Made by a program: the position numbers and the translations under genes. From the NCBI RefSeq assembly GCF_016650635.1, contig NZ_JAEKFI010000001.1:186001-250000 (forward strand): a DNA stretch of 64,000 nucleotides, given 5' to 3'. The notes beneath the pieces were generated by a model. That model was not told the DNA's origin and made no database searches. It saw only the letters and a list, made by a program, of their open reading frames with translations. Within the stretch, counting starts at the first letter, position 1. Every line of letters begins with the position of its first letter. The stretch comes from Pseudomonas sp. TH43 (GTDB lineage: Bacteria; Pseudomonadota; Gammaproteobacteria; Pseudomonadales; Pseudomonadaceae). Of the stretch, positions 52,241 to 62,760 are shown piece after piece.

Positions 52241-54367
52241 ATGCGTCGTACTCTGGTCTCTATGTGTGTGCTTCAGGCGTTTTCCGCTTCCTCTTGGGCT
52301 GAACAAGCCAGCCCTGACCAAGCCAGCCTGGAATTGCAGGCAACCGACATTGTCGGCATTGCAGACTATGAGACCGCGCTAGGGCCGGTGACCGGGTATC
52401 GAGCGACCCGTTCGGCCAGCGCAACACGCACCGACACCTCCATTCACGAAACCCCTCAGTCCATCAGCGTAGTGACCAAAGACGCCGTCGAGGACATCAG
52501 CGCAACCCGTTTGCAGGACGCCCTCGATTACGCCGGCGGGGTCGGGCGTGCCAACAACTTCGGGGGGCAGGGCCTGACCACCTTCACGGTGCGCGGCTTC
52601 ACCACCGGCGAGTTTTATCGCAACGGTTTCCCGATCAATCGCGGTTACCCGAACATGCCTGACGCCAACACCATCGAACGCCTTGAAGTGCTGCGCGGTC
52701 CGGCGACCATGCTCTATGGCCGCGGAGATCCGGGCGGCACGTTCAACGTGGTTTCCAAACAGCCTCTGGCCGTACCGACTGTGACACTGGGTAGCCAACT
52801 CGATGATCAGGGGATGCAGCGCGCAACGCTGGACGCCTCCGGCCCGCTGGATGAAGAAGGGCGTCTGGCCTATCGCCTGAATGTAGTGGGAGAGGGCGGC
52901 GACACCTTCCGTGATCACGTCGAAACCGAGCGCTACGGCGTGACGCCGGTGCTGAGCTGGCAGGCCACCGACGACACCAGGATAACGTTCGAAGGTGATT
53001 TCATGCGCAACAATCACCCGCTGGACCGCGGTGTGACGCGCTATGCCAAACAAATCGGCACGGCGTCCCGTGACACCTTCTTCGGTGAAAAAGACGTCGG
53101 CAAGTTGCACAACGACAACAACATGGCGCAGTTGCGTTTTGAGCACCTGCTCAATGACAACTGGACGTTGGGTGGCGGATTCCAATGGCTGGACGGGTCG
53201 TTGCAAGGCAATGCCATCGAAGCCAATGGTATCGCCGCCGACGGACGCACCCTGGGCCGCAACTTCAACTATCGCAAGCTGGAGTGGACCGACAAGGATA
53301 CCCAGCTCAACCTCACTGGCCACTTCACCCTCGGCGGTTTCGATCACACGTTGCTCACTGGCGTCGAATACGAGGATTACGACTACAAGTCGATCATCCA
53401 GCGCTCCAGCGGCGCGGTCAGTGCGTATCCGATCGATATCTTCAACCCGGTGTATGGCCAGCCGCGTCCAGCCTTGACCCGAACCCCGACCCACGACAAA
53501 GAAAACCTCAAGACCTACGCGGCGTTCGTCCAGGATCAAGTGGCCCTGACCGAGCGTTTGAAAGTCCTGGCGGGCGCACGTTTCGAGCGCTTTGAGCATG
53601 ACTACGAAACGTATGTGCCAGGCAGCAAAAACTGGCAGGCCAGCGACAATGCGGTGACGCCACGCATCGGGCTGACCTACGACCTGACAGACACCGTAGC
53701 GATTTACGCCGACACCGCACGCTCGTTCAAACCCAATACCGGTGCCAGCCGCGAGGGCGGTGGGTTTGAGCCGGAAAAAGGCAAATCCTATGAACTGGGC
53801 GTCAAGTGGCAAGCGCTGGACAACCAACTGAGCGTCGATGCCGCGATCTATCAGATTGAAAAGCGCAATGTGCTCACTACCGATCCTGTCGATTCGACCT
53901 TCAGTGTCGCTGCCGGTGAAGTGCGCAGCCGTGGTTTCGACCTCAACGTTGCTGGCAACCTGACGCCGCAATGGCGCGTGATCGGCGGCTACGCCTACGT
54001 CGATGCCGAAGTGACCAAGGACAATGCCATCAAGTCCGGCACCCGTCTGATGAACATTCCGCAAAACAGCTTCAGCCTGCTCAACGTTTACGAGTTTCAG
54101 GATGGCGCACTCAGAGGATTAGGGCTTGGCACGGGGCTGAAATACGTCGATGAGCGTGCCGGACAAACGGCGAACACTGCGTTCTCGATGGGCAGCTACA
54201 CCGTTGTCGACCTGCTCAGCTACTACAAGGTCAACGACAAGGTCAGGCTCAACCTTGATGTGAAAAACGTTGGCAACGCGGACTATGAGGAGGGCGCTTT
54301 CGGCAACGTCTACGCCTATCCGGGGGCGCCGCGTACGGTGCAGGTCGGTATTTCCTACACCCTGTAA
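52241..54367 (+). CDS. TonB-dependent siderophore receptor
   Basis: The 708-residue product has a signal peptide (ending SSWAEQ), a plug domain (TPQSISVVTKDAVEDISATR, FTVRGFTTGEFYRNGFPINR, IERLEVLRGPATMLYGRGDP) and a 22-strand barrel ending QVGISYTL with the usual aromatic-plus-hydrophobic close. It imports a ferric siderophore of hydroxamate type by family likeness (FhuE/FoxA/FpvA group). ATG 52241 has AAGG eight bases ahead. A/T-rich GAAT-type hexamers at 52139-52160 vaguely resemble a Fur box, but the match is weak. There is no sigma/anti-sigma pair nearby. Confidence 0.92.
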   Translation: MRRTLVSMCVLQAFSASSWAEQASPDQASLELQATDIVGIADYETALGPVTGYRATRSASATRTDTSIHETPQSISVVTKDAVEDISATRLQDALDYAGGVGRANNFGGQGLTTFTVRGFTTGEFYRNGFPINRGYPNMPDANTIERLEVLRGPATMLYGRGDPGGTFNVVSKQPLAVPTVTLGSQLDDQGMQRATLDASGPLDEEGRLAYRLNVVGEGGDTFRDHVETERYGVTPVLSWQATDDTRITFEGDFMRNNHPLDRGVTRYAKQIGTASRDTFFGEKDVGKLHNDNNMAQLRFEHLLNDNWTLGGGFQWLDGSLQGNAIEANGIAADGRTLGRNFNYRKLEWTDKDTQLNLTGHFTLGGFDHTLLTGVEYEDYDYKSIIQRSSGAVSAYPIDIFNPVYGQPRPALTRTPTHDKENLKTYAAFVQDQVALTERLKVLAGARFERFEHDYETYVPGSKNWQASDNAVTPRIGLTYDLTDTVAIYADTARSFKPNTGASREGGGFEPEKGKSYELGVKWQALDNQLSVDAAIYQIEKRNVLTTDPVDSTFSVAAGEVRSRGFDLNVAGNLTPQWRVIGGYAYVDAEVTKDNAIKSGTRLMNIPQNSFSLLNVYEFQDGALRGLGLGTGLKYVDERAGQTANTAFSMGSYTVVDLLSYYKVNDKVRLNLDVKNVGNADYEEGAFGNVYAYPGAPRTVQVGISYTL

Positions 54368-54381
54368 AGTTGCCTGGGGTT

Positions 54382-54411
54382 ATGGCGCGGAACAGCCATG
54401 TTCTGCGCCAT
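54382..54411 (+). terminator. Strong hairpin after the TonB receptor
   Basis: ATGGCGCGGAACA and TGTTCTGCGCCAT form a 13-bp stem (one G-T pair) with a 4-base loop, 14 bases after the stop. No T-run follows. Confidence 0.55.
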
Positions 54412-54626
54412 ATCTCCTGACGCTGCCATTTGTTCAAGCAGCGATGGGTATTGTTACGCGCTACCGTTCTGCACCTTTCTGGCGCTCGCAATGAGCAATC
54501 AAGTAGCAATTGTCGCGTGGCTGCCAGAGAATCCGATGCATCATCCCCAGCAATATTTCCCCGATCTCATTTCAAATCAGTCGCTTGAGCTGTTCCGACG
54601 CAATCTGGCACGCATTCTGCTTTTTC

Positions 54627-54648
54627 GTATCCGTGGATAATTGGATAC
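54627..54648. promoter_or_regulatory. Palindromic operator upstream of the GntR gene
   Basis: GTATCC (54627-54632) and GGATAC (54643-54648) are inverted around 10 bases that themselves contain another GGATAA half-site, giving three related half-sites 8 bp apart. The outer flanks (TTTTTC and AAAAAA) extend the symmetry. It lies 23 bases before the regulator start, so autoregulation by the GntR protein is likely. Confidence 0.6.
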
Positions 54649-54670
54649 AAAAAATCAAAAGGTGCCACTC

Positions 54671-55339
54671 ATGCAAATCGCTCCTGCCTACGCCGACCGC
54701 CAACCAGTGACCGCTGAGGAGGAGGCTTACAACTTTTTGCTGGAAGGCATCTGCGGTGGCCGTTACCGCAACGGCGACCGGTTGATCGCTGAGGACATTG
54801 CCAGCGAAATCGGCATGAGCCGTATGCCGGTGCGTGAAGCCTTTCGCCGCCTCGATGCGCAGGGACTGGTGACGCTAAGGCCCAATCGCGGGGCAATTGT
54901 CAGTGGTCTGGACATCGACGAAATGCACGAAGTCTTCGAGATGCGCAGCGCCCTCGAAGGCTTGGCGATTCGTATTGCGGTGCCGAAGATCGGCGATCGC
55001 CAGTTGGCGGCGCTGGAGCGATTGCTCGATGAAATGGACGACTACCGCGACGAAAGCGCGGCGTGGGTCAGCCGTCATCGCAAGTTCCATGAGTACCTGT
55101 GCAGCCTCAGTGGCCGCCCGCGATTACTCAAGCAGATCAGTGCGCTTTATTCGCTGATTGAGGCGCCGATGCGCCTTTGGTTGCAACACGTGGAAAAACC
55201 GCTGAGTGCGCGTCAGGAACACGCGGTGATCCTCGACGCCATTCGCGCGGGCGATGCCGCCAAAGCAGAAGTGGTGGTGCGTGAGCACATCGAAGGCACG
55301 GTTCCCGAGTTGATCAAGTTTCTGCAAACAGAAAAATAA
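54671..55339 (+). CDS. GntR-family regulator (FCD/FadR subfamily)
   Basis: The 222-residue product has a winged helix-turn-helix (GDRLIAEDIASEIGMSRMPV then REAFRRLDAQGLVTLRPNRG) and an all-helical FCD ligand domain with the metal-site pattern (EMRSALEGLAIRIA, RHRKFHEYLCSLSG, RQEHAVILDAIRAGDA, REHIEGT). Such regulators are usually repressors released by an organic or amino acid. ATG 54671 has AAGG eight bases before it; TTG 54641 upstream lies inside the palindrome. It heads the transport operon and probably controls it. Confidence 0.9.
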   Translation: MQIAPAYADRQPVTAEEEAYNFLLEGICGGRYRNGDRLIAEDIASEIGMSRMPVREAFRRLDAQGLVTLRPNRGAIVSGLDIDEMHEVFEMRSALEGLAIRIAVPKIGDRQLAALERLLDEMDDYRDESAAWVSRHRKFHEYLCSLSGRPRLLKQISALYSLIEAPMRLWLQHVEKPLSARQEHAVILDAIRAGDAAKAEVVVREHIEGTVPELIKFLQTEK

Positions 55340-55418
55340 TTGTAGAGCGGGCCATGAGCCTGCCGGTGTTTTGACTTTGAGTACTGCCCCGTTACTAACC
55401 GAACTGGAGTGTCTGGTC

Positions 55419-56225
55419 ATGCATAAGTCTCGCCTGTTAATGGCGGCAATCTCTCTCGGGCTCTGCACGCAGTGGGCGGTCGCCGCGCCGACCGTGCCGG
55501 AGCGCCTGCTCAAGGTCGACAAACTCACGTACTGCTCGGGCATGGATTCACCGCCGCTGGTGTCTTTCGATGAAGCGCAGAAACCCAAGGGCCTGACGGT
55601 CGACCTCGGCCTGGAAATCGCCAAGCGCCTGGGTGACAAGAAAGTCGAATGGCGGGTCATTCCCTTTTCCGGATTGCTGCCGGCGCTGCTCGCCAAACAG
55701 TGCGACATGATCGTCGATCAGCTGTTCGACAAGCCTGAGCGTCGTGAGGTGATCGACATCGTCAACTACATGTATTCCAGTCAGGCGGTGGTGGTGCCCA
55801 AGGGCAATCCGAAAGGCCTGAAGACCCTGGCGAACCTGTCCGGCCAGAAGATTGCGGTGCTCAACGGTTCGACCATCAAGACTCTGCTCGATGCCGAAAA
55901 TGAAACGCTCGGCAAGGCCGGCCAGCCACCGATGAAACTGGTGGTCTACAACACCGACACCGATGCCTTCCAAGCGCTGCGTATCAATCAGGTCGACGCC
56001 TACGGCACCACCGTCGAGACCGCCGGTTATTACGCTGCGATGGCTCCGGACCTGTTCGAGGAAGGCGTGCCGGCCTTCAGTCGGATCCTCACCGGGCTGG
56101 GTATTCGCAAGGACGATGCACAACTGAGCGCTGCGGTGCAGCAGGTGATCAGTGACATGCGCAGTGACGGCAGCTACACCCAGTTACTGAGCAAATGGCA
56201 CGTCTCCAGCGATACTCTCGATTGA
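55419..56225 (+). CDS. Amino-acid-type periplasmic binding protein
   Basis: The 268-residue product has a signal peptide (LLMAAISLGLCTQWAVA) and the family-3 binding fold: LTYCSGMDSPPLVSFDEAQK, GLTVDLGLEIAKRL, QCDMIVDQLFDKPERREVID, and QALRINQVDAYGTTVETAGY. It delivers a polar amino acid or derivative to the permease next door. ATG 55419 has GGAG nine bases ahead. Eight to eleven bases separate it from the permease gene. Confidence 0.92.
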   Translation: MHKSRLLMAAISLGLCTQWAVAAPTVPERLLKVDKLTYCSGMDSPPLVSFDEAQKPKGLTVDLGLEIAKRLGDKKVEWRVIPFSGLLPALLAKQCDMIVDQLFDKPERREVIDIVNYMYSSQAVVVPKGNPKGLKTLANLSGQKIAVLNGSTIKTLLDAENETLGKAGQPPMKLVVYNTDTDAFQALRINQVDAYGTTVETAGYYAAMAPDLFEEGVPAFSRILTGLGIRKDDAQLSAAVQQVISDMRSDGSYTQLLSKWHVSSDTLD

Positions 56226-56236
56226 GGTAAGCGTTG

Positions 56237-57013
56237 ATGAACTTCAATTGGGATGTGTTCTGGCAGTACCTGTTGCAGCCCAGCGGGGTGTACCTCACCG
56301 GATTATGGCTGACCTGTGTGATCAGCGTGTTGGCGATGTTGCTCGGTTGTGCTCTGGGGCTGGCGGCGGCATTGCTGCGGTTGTCGAAGAACCCCTTGTT
56401 GCATCTTCCCGTGCGTTTTTATGTGTGGCTGATGCGCGGCACGCCGTTGCTGGTGCAGATTGTCTTCCTCTATACCGCACTGGCGGCCGGCGGGATTTTC
56501 CGCTTTGAAGACATCGAACTGTTCGGGCTGGTGATCCCCGGCAACATTCAGGCGGCAATCATTGCTCTGGGCCTCAACGAAGGCGCGTACATGGCCGAGA
56601 TCATCCGTGCCGGCATTGGCGCCGTGGACAAGGGCCAATACGAGGCCGGACGCTCGCTCGGCATGACCTTCGCCAAATTGATGCGCCGTATCGTTCTGCC
56701 GCAGGCGTTCCGGGTCATCGTGCCGCCGCTGGGCAACGAGTTCAACGTGATGCTCAAGAACACCACGCTGGTCAGTGTCATTGGTGTGCAGGAGTTGCTG
56801 CTCAGTACGCAAATGGTCACCTCGGCGACCTTCCGTGTGTTCGAGTTGTACCTCGTCGTGGCCATCTATTTCCTCTTGCTCACCACACTGTGGGGCTTCT
56901 TCCAGCGCTGGCTGGAGAAGCGTTTCGGTCAGTCGGAACGACCATCGTCGCCACCGCCGGCCTCTAGTCGCATGTTCGGTCGCAGCACTTTGAAAATGCT
57001 CAGGGGACGATAA
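56237..57013 (+). CDS. Amino-acid ABC transporter permease
   Basis: The 258-residue HisM/GlnP-type permease has about five membrane helices, [20 protein letters not shown], the [20 protein letters not shown] segment and [20 protein letters not shown] (EAA loop). Only one permease gene is present, so the channel would be a homodimer. TTG 56234 and ATG 56237 are adjacent possible starts behind GAGG. It lies two bases before the ATPase gene. Confidence 0.92.
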   Translation: MNFNWDVFWQYLLQPSGVYLTGLWLTCVISVLAMLLGCALGLAAALLRLSKNPLLHLPVRFYVWLMRGTPLLVQIVFLYTALAAGGIFRFEDIELFGLVIPGNIQAAIIALGLNEGAYMAEIIRAGIGAVDKGQYEAGRSLGMTFAKLMRRIVLPQAFRVIVPPLGNEFNVMLKNTTLVSVIGVQELLLSTQMVTSATFRVFELYLVVAIYFLLLTTLWGFFQRWLEKRFGQSERPSSPPPASSRMFGRSTLKMLRGR

Positions 57014-57015
57014 CC

Positions 57016-58907
<1,892 letters not shown>

Positions 58908-58932
58908 ATCCTTGTTTTGAAGAGCCTTTGCC

Positions 58933-60543
58933 ATGCTGAAATTTTCTGCTCATGAGTACCCGTATCCGTCACAGCGTCAAAGCGTGTTCGCCCGGCGCGG
59001 CATGGTCGCCGCGTCACAGCCCTTGGCGGCTGAGGCCGGCATCGAAATCATGCAAAAGGGCGGCAATGCGATAGACGCCGCTATCGCCACGGCGGCGGCA
59101 CTGACCGTGGTCGAGCCCACAGGCTGCGGTCTGGGCGGCGATGCGTTTGCCTTGGTCTGGTGCAAGGGCCAGTTGCACGGCCTCAACGCCAACGGCCATG
59201 CGCCGGCAAGCTTGAGCATCGAGGCGGTCAAAGCCGCCGGCCATGAGCAGATGCCGCTCTATGGCTGGACGCCAGTGACGGTGCCCGGTTGCCCTTCGGC
59301 GTGGGCCGAGTTGTCGCAGCGTTTCGGGGTGCTGCCCTTCGCCGACTTGTTGCAACCGGCGATCAGCCTTGCGCGCGAGGGTTTCCCGCTGTCGCCGGTG
59401 GTCGCCCATCAATGGCAGATCGCTTTGGACGAGTTCAGCCCCCATCGTGATGCGGTGCTGGACGCCTGGTTCGAAACGTTTTTGATTGACGGCCGCGCGC
59501 CCAGGGCCGGGGAAATTTTCCGCAACCCGGCGCAGGCGCGGACGCTCGAAGAGCTGGCGCAAAGTCGCTGCGAGAGTCTCTATCGCGGCGCTTTGGCCCA
59601 ACGATTGGACGCCCATTCCCGGGCCACGGGCGGTCACCTGCGCGCCACGGATCTGGAACATTACCGTGCCCAATGGGTGGAACCGATCCACGTCAATTAT
59701 CGCGGCGTCGATGTCTGGGAAATCCCGCCGAGCGGGCAAGGATTGGTCGCCCTGATGGCACTGAAAATTCTCGAAGGTTTCAACTTCGATCACCGCGACA
59801 GTCAGCACACCTGGCATCGCCAATTGGAGGCCATGAAGCTCGCCTACAGCGATGGCCTCCACCACATCACCGATCCGCTGCACATGCGCGTGGCCGTGGC
59901 TGACCTTTTGAGCGATGACTACAGCGCCCGACGGCGCGGGCAGATCGGCGAACAGGCGCAACCACCCAAACACGGCGATCCCCATGCCAGCGGCACCGTG
60001 TATCTGGCGACCGCCGACGCCCAAGGCAACATGGTTTCATTCATCCAGAGCAATTACCACGGCTTCGGTTCTGGCGTGGTGTTGCCCGACAGCGGTATCG
60101 CGTTACAGAACCGCGGCCAGGAATTCAGCCTTGATCCCGCTCACGCCAACTGCCTGGCACCGGGCAAGAAAACCTTCCACACCATCATCCCCGGTTTCCT
60201 TACCAAGGACGGCGAGGCGCTCGGTCCCTTTGGCGTAATGGGTGGCTACATGCAGCCTCAAGGTCATGTGCAGATGGTCATGAACCTGGTGGACTTCGGC
60301 CTCAACCCGCAAGCGGCGCTGGACGCTCCGCGCTGGCAATGGCTTGGCGATATGAAGGTCGGCATCGAGCAGGGCGCCTCGCGAGACCTGGCCAATGCCT
60401 TGGCGCGACGCGGGCATGAAGTGCAAATAGCCAGCGACCTCACCGATTACGGTCGCGGACAGATCATCCTGCGCGATCCGGTCAGCGGGGTGCTGTGTGG
60501 CGGGACAGAGCCGCGAGCGGATTCGCATATTGCTGTTTGGTAG
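58933..60543 (+). CDS. Gamma-glutamyltransferase family protein
   Basis: The 536-residue product is a self-processing N-terminal nucleophile hydrolase of the GGT family. It has GMVAASQPLAAEAGIEIMQK, GGNAIDAAIATAAALTVVEP, GCGLGGDAF and the presumed cleavage and catalytic Thr in HASGTVYLATADAQGNMVSF. GPFGVMGGYMQPQGHVQMV follows. No signal peptide is visible, so it is probably cytoplasmic, as in bacterial enzymes acting on imported gamma-glutamyl compounds. As last gene of the GntR-controlled operon it could release glutamate from the imported substrate. Confidence 0.92.
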   Translation: MLKFSAHEYPYPSQRQSVFARRGMVAASQPLAAEAGIEIMQKGGNAIDAAIATAAALTVVEPTGCGLGGDAFALVWCKGQLHGLNANGHAPASLSIEAVKAAGHEQMPLYGWTPVTVPGCPSAWAELSQRFGVLPFADLLQPAISLAREGFPLSPVVAHQWQIALDEFSPHRDAVLDAWFETFLIDGRAPRAGEIFRNPAQARTLEELAQSRCESLYRGALAQRLDAHSRATGGHLRATDLEHYRAQWVEPIHVNYRGVDVWEIPPSGQGLVALMALKILEGFNFDHRDSQHTWHRQLEAMKLAYSDGLHHITDPLHMRVAVADLLSDDYSARRRGQIGEQAQPPKHGDPHASGTVYLATADAQGNMVSFIQSNYHGFGSGVVLPDSGIALQNRGQEFSLDPAHANCLAPGKKTFHTIIPGFLTKDGEALGPFGVMGGYMQPQGHVQMVMNLVDFGLNPQAALDAPRWQWLGDMKVGIEQGASRDLANALARRGHEVQIASDLTDYGRGQIILRDPVSGVLCGGTEPRADSHIAVW

Positions 60544-60679
60544 TGCTGCGACCTTGGGCGGTGGGGTCATCTTGCAGACTGCTGAGAAGCACAAGTTCTA
60601 CATCGACGCGGAATATAGCAAAGGCGCAAGTATCGAACAGCCTTATGCGGTCAACGTGGGTTACCGGTACATGTGGTAA
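60539..60679 (+). pseudogene. C-terminal scar of an autotransporter barrel
   Basis: In the frame ending at TAA 60679 the sequence reads GSAATLGGGVILQTAEKHKF and then YIDAEYSKGASIEQPYAVNV plus GYRYMW. This is the last two strands of an autotransporter beta-barrel, including the closing aromatic residue. The frame begins inside the preceding gene, which has no such domain, so only this tail survived a deletion that joined it to the end of the gamma-glutamyltransferase gene. Confidence 0.65.
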
Positions 60680-60713
60680 ATCTGTACCGCGATATGACTT
60701 GAGCTGAAGCAAT

Positions 60714-60741
60714 AAAGCCCGCATCCAGGAATGCGGGCTTT
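60714..60741 (+). terminator. Rho-independent terminator
   Basis: AAAGCCCGCAT and ATGCGGGCTTT form a perfect 11-bp stem with a 6-base loop, followed by TGTTGTTT. It lies behind the autotransporter scar and now ends the GntR-controlled operon. Confidence 0.9.
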
Positions 60742-60807
60742 GTTGTTTGTGCAGGGTGGACACCGAGCATATGGAACTCTCCAGCTTCGATCGCTGAAAA
60801 ACTCGTT

Positions 60808-60996
60808 TCAGCGAGCTTCGTTGTCGCAGGATGAGTGACTGCTTTTGCCTGATTTCGGTTTTACACTACCGTCAGTTTTGTTTGGCAAATTCTCCAGCAG
60901 CTCCTTAAACGCAGCGCGATCTGTATAATTTTCGCGGTGCGTAGACCGGTGGAGGATCTGCTCAGCCGTCATCAGCGGCCAGAGCTTGTCGATCAC
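60808..60996 (-). CDS. Short hypothetical ORF, 62 residues
   Basis: A minus-strand frame with GTG start (an in-frame TGA stands 27 bases upstream) encodes VIDKLWPLMTAEQILHRSTH then RENYTDRAAFKELLENLPNK and a Lys/Ser-rich tail. The composition looks protein-like, with amphipathic helices, but there is no strong ribosome site and I do not recognise it. It may be a fragment of a larger lost gene. Confidence 0.3.
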   Translation of the reverse strand: MIDKLWPLMTAEQILHRSTHRENYTDRAAFKELLENLPNKTDGSVKPKSGKSSHSSCDNEAR

Positions 60997-61150
60997 ATCG
61001 ACCGCTTTGATGTTCTTGTCTCAGAACCAATCTCAACGACGGCTATTTTCTCCTGCTCTCGCGATTGCTTGAATCGTGGAGTGTTGAAGGAAGAGATCTG
61101 TAAAAAATACTCGTCACTTACATATAAATTTCCGCAGCAAAGGACGCTTG

Positions 61151-61756
61151 ATGAGAACCCCGCTACTTGCCCTTACCCTCGCAGCTCTATTGAGCGCATG
61201 CGCCATCCCTTACGAAACCCCGCAAGCCCGCGCCAATATTGAACGCGATCTGAAACTCAGCCCAGACGAAATCGTCGCTATCACGGAAACCAACTGGTGC
61301 TTGTTTCCCTACGGTGATTTGCAAGTATGCAGACCCAAGCAAGGCCTGGGTGTGCTGACGAAGAGCAAGCTAGTGCTGGCCCTCTATAAGGGCGGCATCT
61401 ACCAGCAGGCTGAAGTCATCAACGCCAGCGATGTGCAGTGTGCCCATCTGCAAAGTGGCAGAGCCGCAGCCGATACCTTCTACCTATTCAGTGAACATTG
61501 GGCCGCCATGCTGGCGCCAATTACTGTGGGAGGTGCTTTGGCCCTCGACAAGAAAGCCCAGTTCCTGAGCGTGCTAGTGCCGCCAAACACTGAGAGCTTC
61601 ACGGCTGCGCAAGGAAATTTTATTAAGGTCACCGATCGTAAGAATTACTCGGCTGTGGCGGTACCGGGTACTAAAACCTATGTAGGAACCAGCGAGAGTA
61701 TTCACCAGATTTTTAATCCATGTACAAAGGGAAAGAATCGCTCAGATGCATCCTGA
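61151..61756 (+). CDS. Lipoprotein of unknown function
   Basis: The 201-residue product has a lipoprotein signal (LLALTLAALLSACAIPYE, lipobox LLSAC). Its mature domain has paired Cys (NWCLFPYGDLQVCRPKQG, DVQCAHLQ, FNPCTKG) and a mid hydrophobic patch (WAAMLAPITVGGALAL). No known domain is recognised. AAAGGA lies six bases before ATG 61151. It is isolated between an intergenic remnant region and the convergent SDR gene. Confidence 0.75.
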   Translation: MRTPLLALTLAALLSACAIPYETPQARANIERDLKLSPDEIVAITETNWCLFPYGDLQVCRPKQGLGVLTKSKLVLALYKGGIYQQAEVINASDVQCAHLQSGRAAADTFYLFSEHWAAMLAPITVGGALALDKKAQFLSVLVPPNTESFTAAQGNFIKVTDRKNYSAVAVPGTKTYVGTSESIHQIFNPCTKGKNRSDAS

Positions 61757-61817
61757 GTCCTGATCTTTCGAATGACACATTCGCAGCAGCAATTGAAACC
61801 CAAGTAGTTCAATGCAA

Positions 61818-61851
61818 GCCCGATGCGCCGGGCCTGTCGATAGTCGACAGG
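61818..61851. repeat. Two adjacent hairpins
   Basis: GCCCG with CGGGC (61818-61833) and CCTGTCGA with TCGACAGG (61833-61851) make back-to-back stems in the gap between the convergent lipoprotein and SDR genes. They could act as a bidirectional terminator, though no T-run follows. Confidence 0.4.
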
Positions 61852-62013
61852 AAGCAAACAGTGGGTTTTTGGTGATGATGTTACCGGTCTACGTGAACCC
61901 CGTTACGAGCCTTCCCCAAAAAGCCTCTGAACCAGGCCCCTGATTGAGTAGTTTCCAATCTGTAATCTCCAGGTGAGCGCTCTAGGTAAAGGGGACACGC
62001 TCGCCAGGGCTTT

Positions 62014-62760
62014 TTACTGTGCGATAAACCCTCCGTCGACTACAAATTCAGCCCCTGTCGCAAACCGCGACTCTTCCGAAGCGAGAAACAGCGCCATATT
62101 GGCGATGTCGATCGCTTCGCCCAAAAAGCCGATGGGGTGCAACTTCGCAAGCCGTTCCAGTTCGGCCGTGTCATTCCCGATCATCGGCGTCACGATGTAT
62201 CCAGGATGAATACTGTTGACCCGAATCCTGTAGCCACTTCGGCCCGCATGCAGAGCCGCTGATTTGGTGAGGTTGCGGATGGCTCCCTTGCCGGCGCAGT
62301 AAGCGGCATATTCCGGATGGCCGACGATGCCTTCTATCGAAGACAGATTGATGATCGAGCCTCCACTGTTTCTCAGGTACTTGAACCCGTGCTTTATGCC
62401 GAAGAAAGTGCCGTGCAGGTTTACCGAAAGTTCTTTGTTCCAATCTTCAAAGCTCATGGTTTCGACGCTACCCGGCAATGCTATGCCGGCACTGTTCATC
62501 ACAACATCGACGAATCCGAAACGCGCCACGGTCGCTTCGAACGCGCTGACCCAATTGTCTTCAACGCGTACATCCAGTGGAATGAACAGCGCTTCGCCAC
62601 CCATTTCTTGTATGGCCTCAAGTACGCCGCCAGCCCTCGCACCATCGATATCGCACAAGGCAATCCTGGCGCCTTCTTCTGCAAAACGGATAGCGCTCGC
62701 GGCGCCTATACCCGATGCTGCGCCGGAAATCAGCGCGACTTTGCCCTGAAGCCTGTTCAT
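62014..62760 (-). CDS. Short-chain dehydrogenase/reductase
   Basis: The 248-residue classical SDR has the NAD site ALISGAASGIGAASAIRFAE with acidic Asp after the second strand (LCDIDGARAGG, favouring NAD over NADP). It also has NSAGIALPG, the catalytic Ser strand INLSSIEGIVGHPEYAAYCA with Tyr and the Lys four residues on (YCAGK), and the end FVVDGGFIAQ. It resembles cyclopentanol-type and other secondary-alcohol dehydrogenases. Its start overlaps the stop of the imine-reductase-like gene by four bases. Confidence 0.92.
   Translation of the reverse strand: MNRLQGKVALISGAASGIGAASAIRFAEEGARIALCDIDGARAGGVLEAIQEMGGEALFIPLDVRVEDNWVSAFEATVARFGFVDVVMNSAGIALPGSVETMSFEDWNKELSVNLHGTFFGIKHGFKYLRNSGGSIINLSSIEGIVGHPEYAAYCAGKGAIRNLTKSAALHAGRSGYRIRVNSIHPGYIVTPMIGNDTAELERLAKLHPIGFLGEAIDIANMALFLASEESRFATGAEFVVDGGFIAQ

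Noticed and set aside
52379..54064. 561-codon minus-strand frame opposite the TonB receptor
   Set aside because: Antisense shadow without recognisable features; the receptor plug and barrel are clear on the plus strand.
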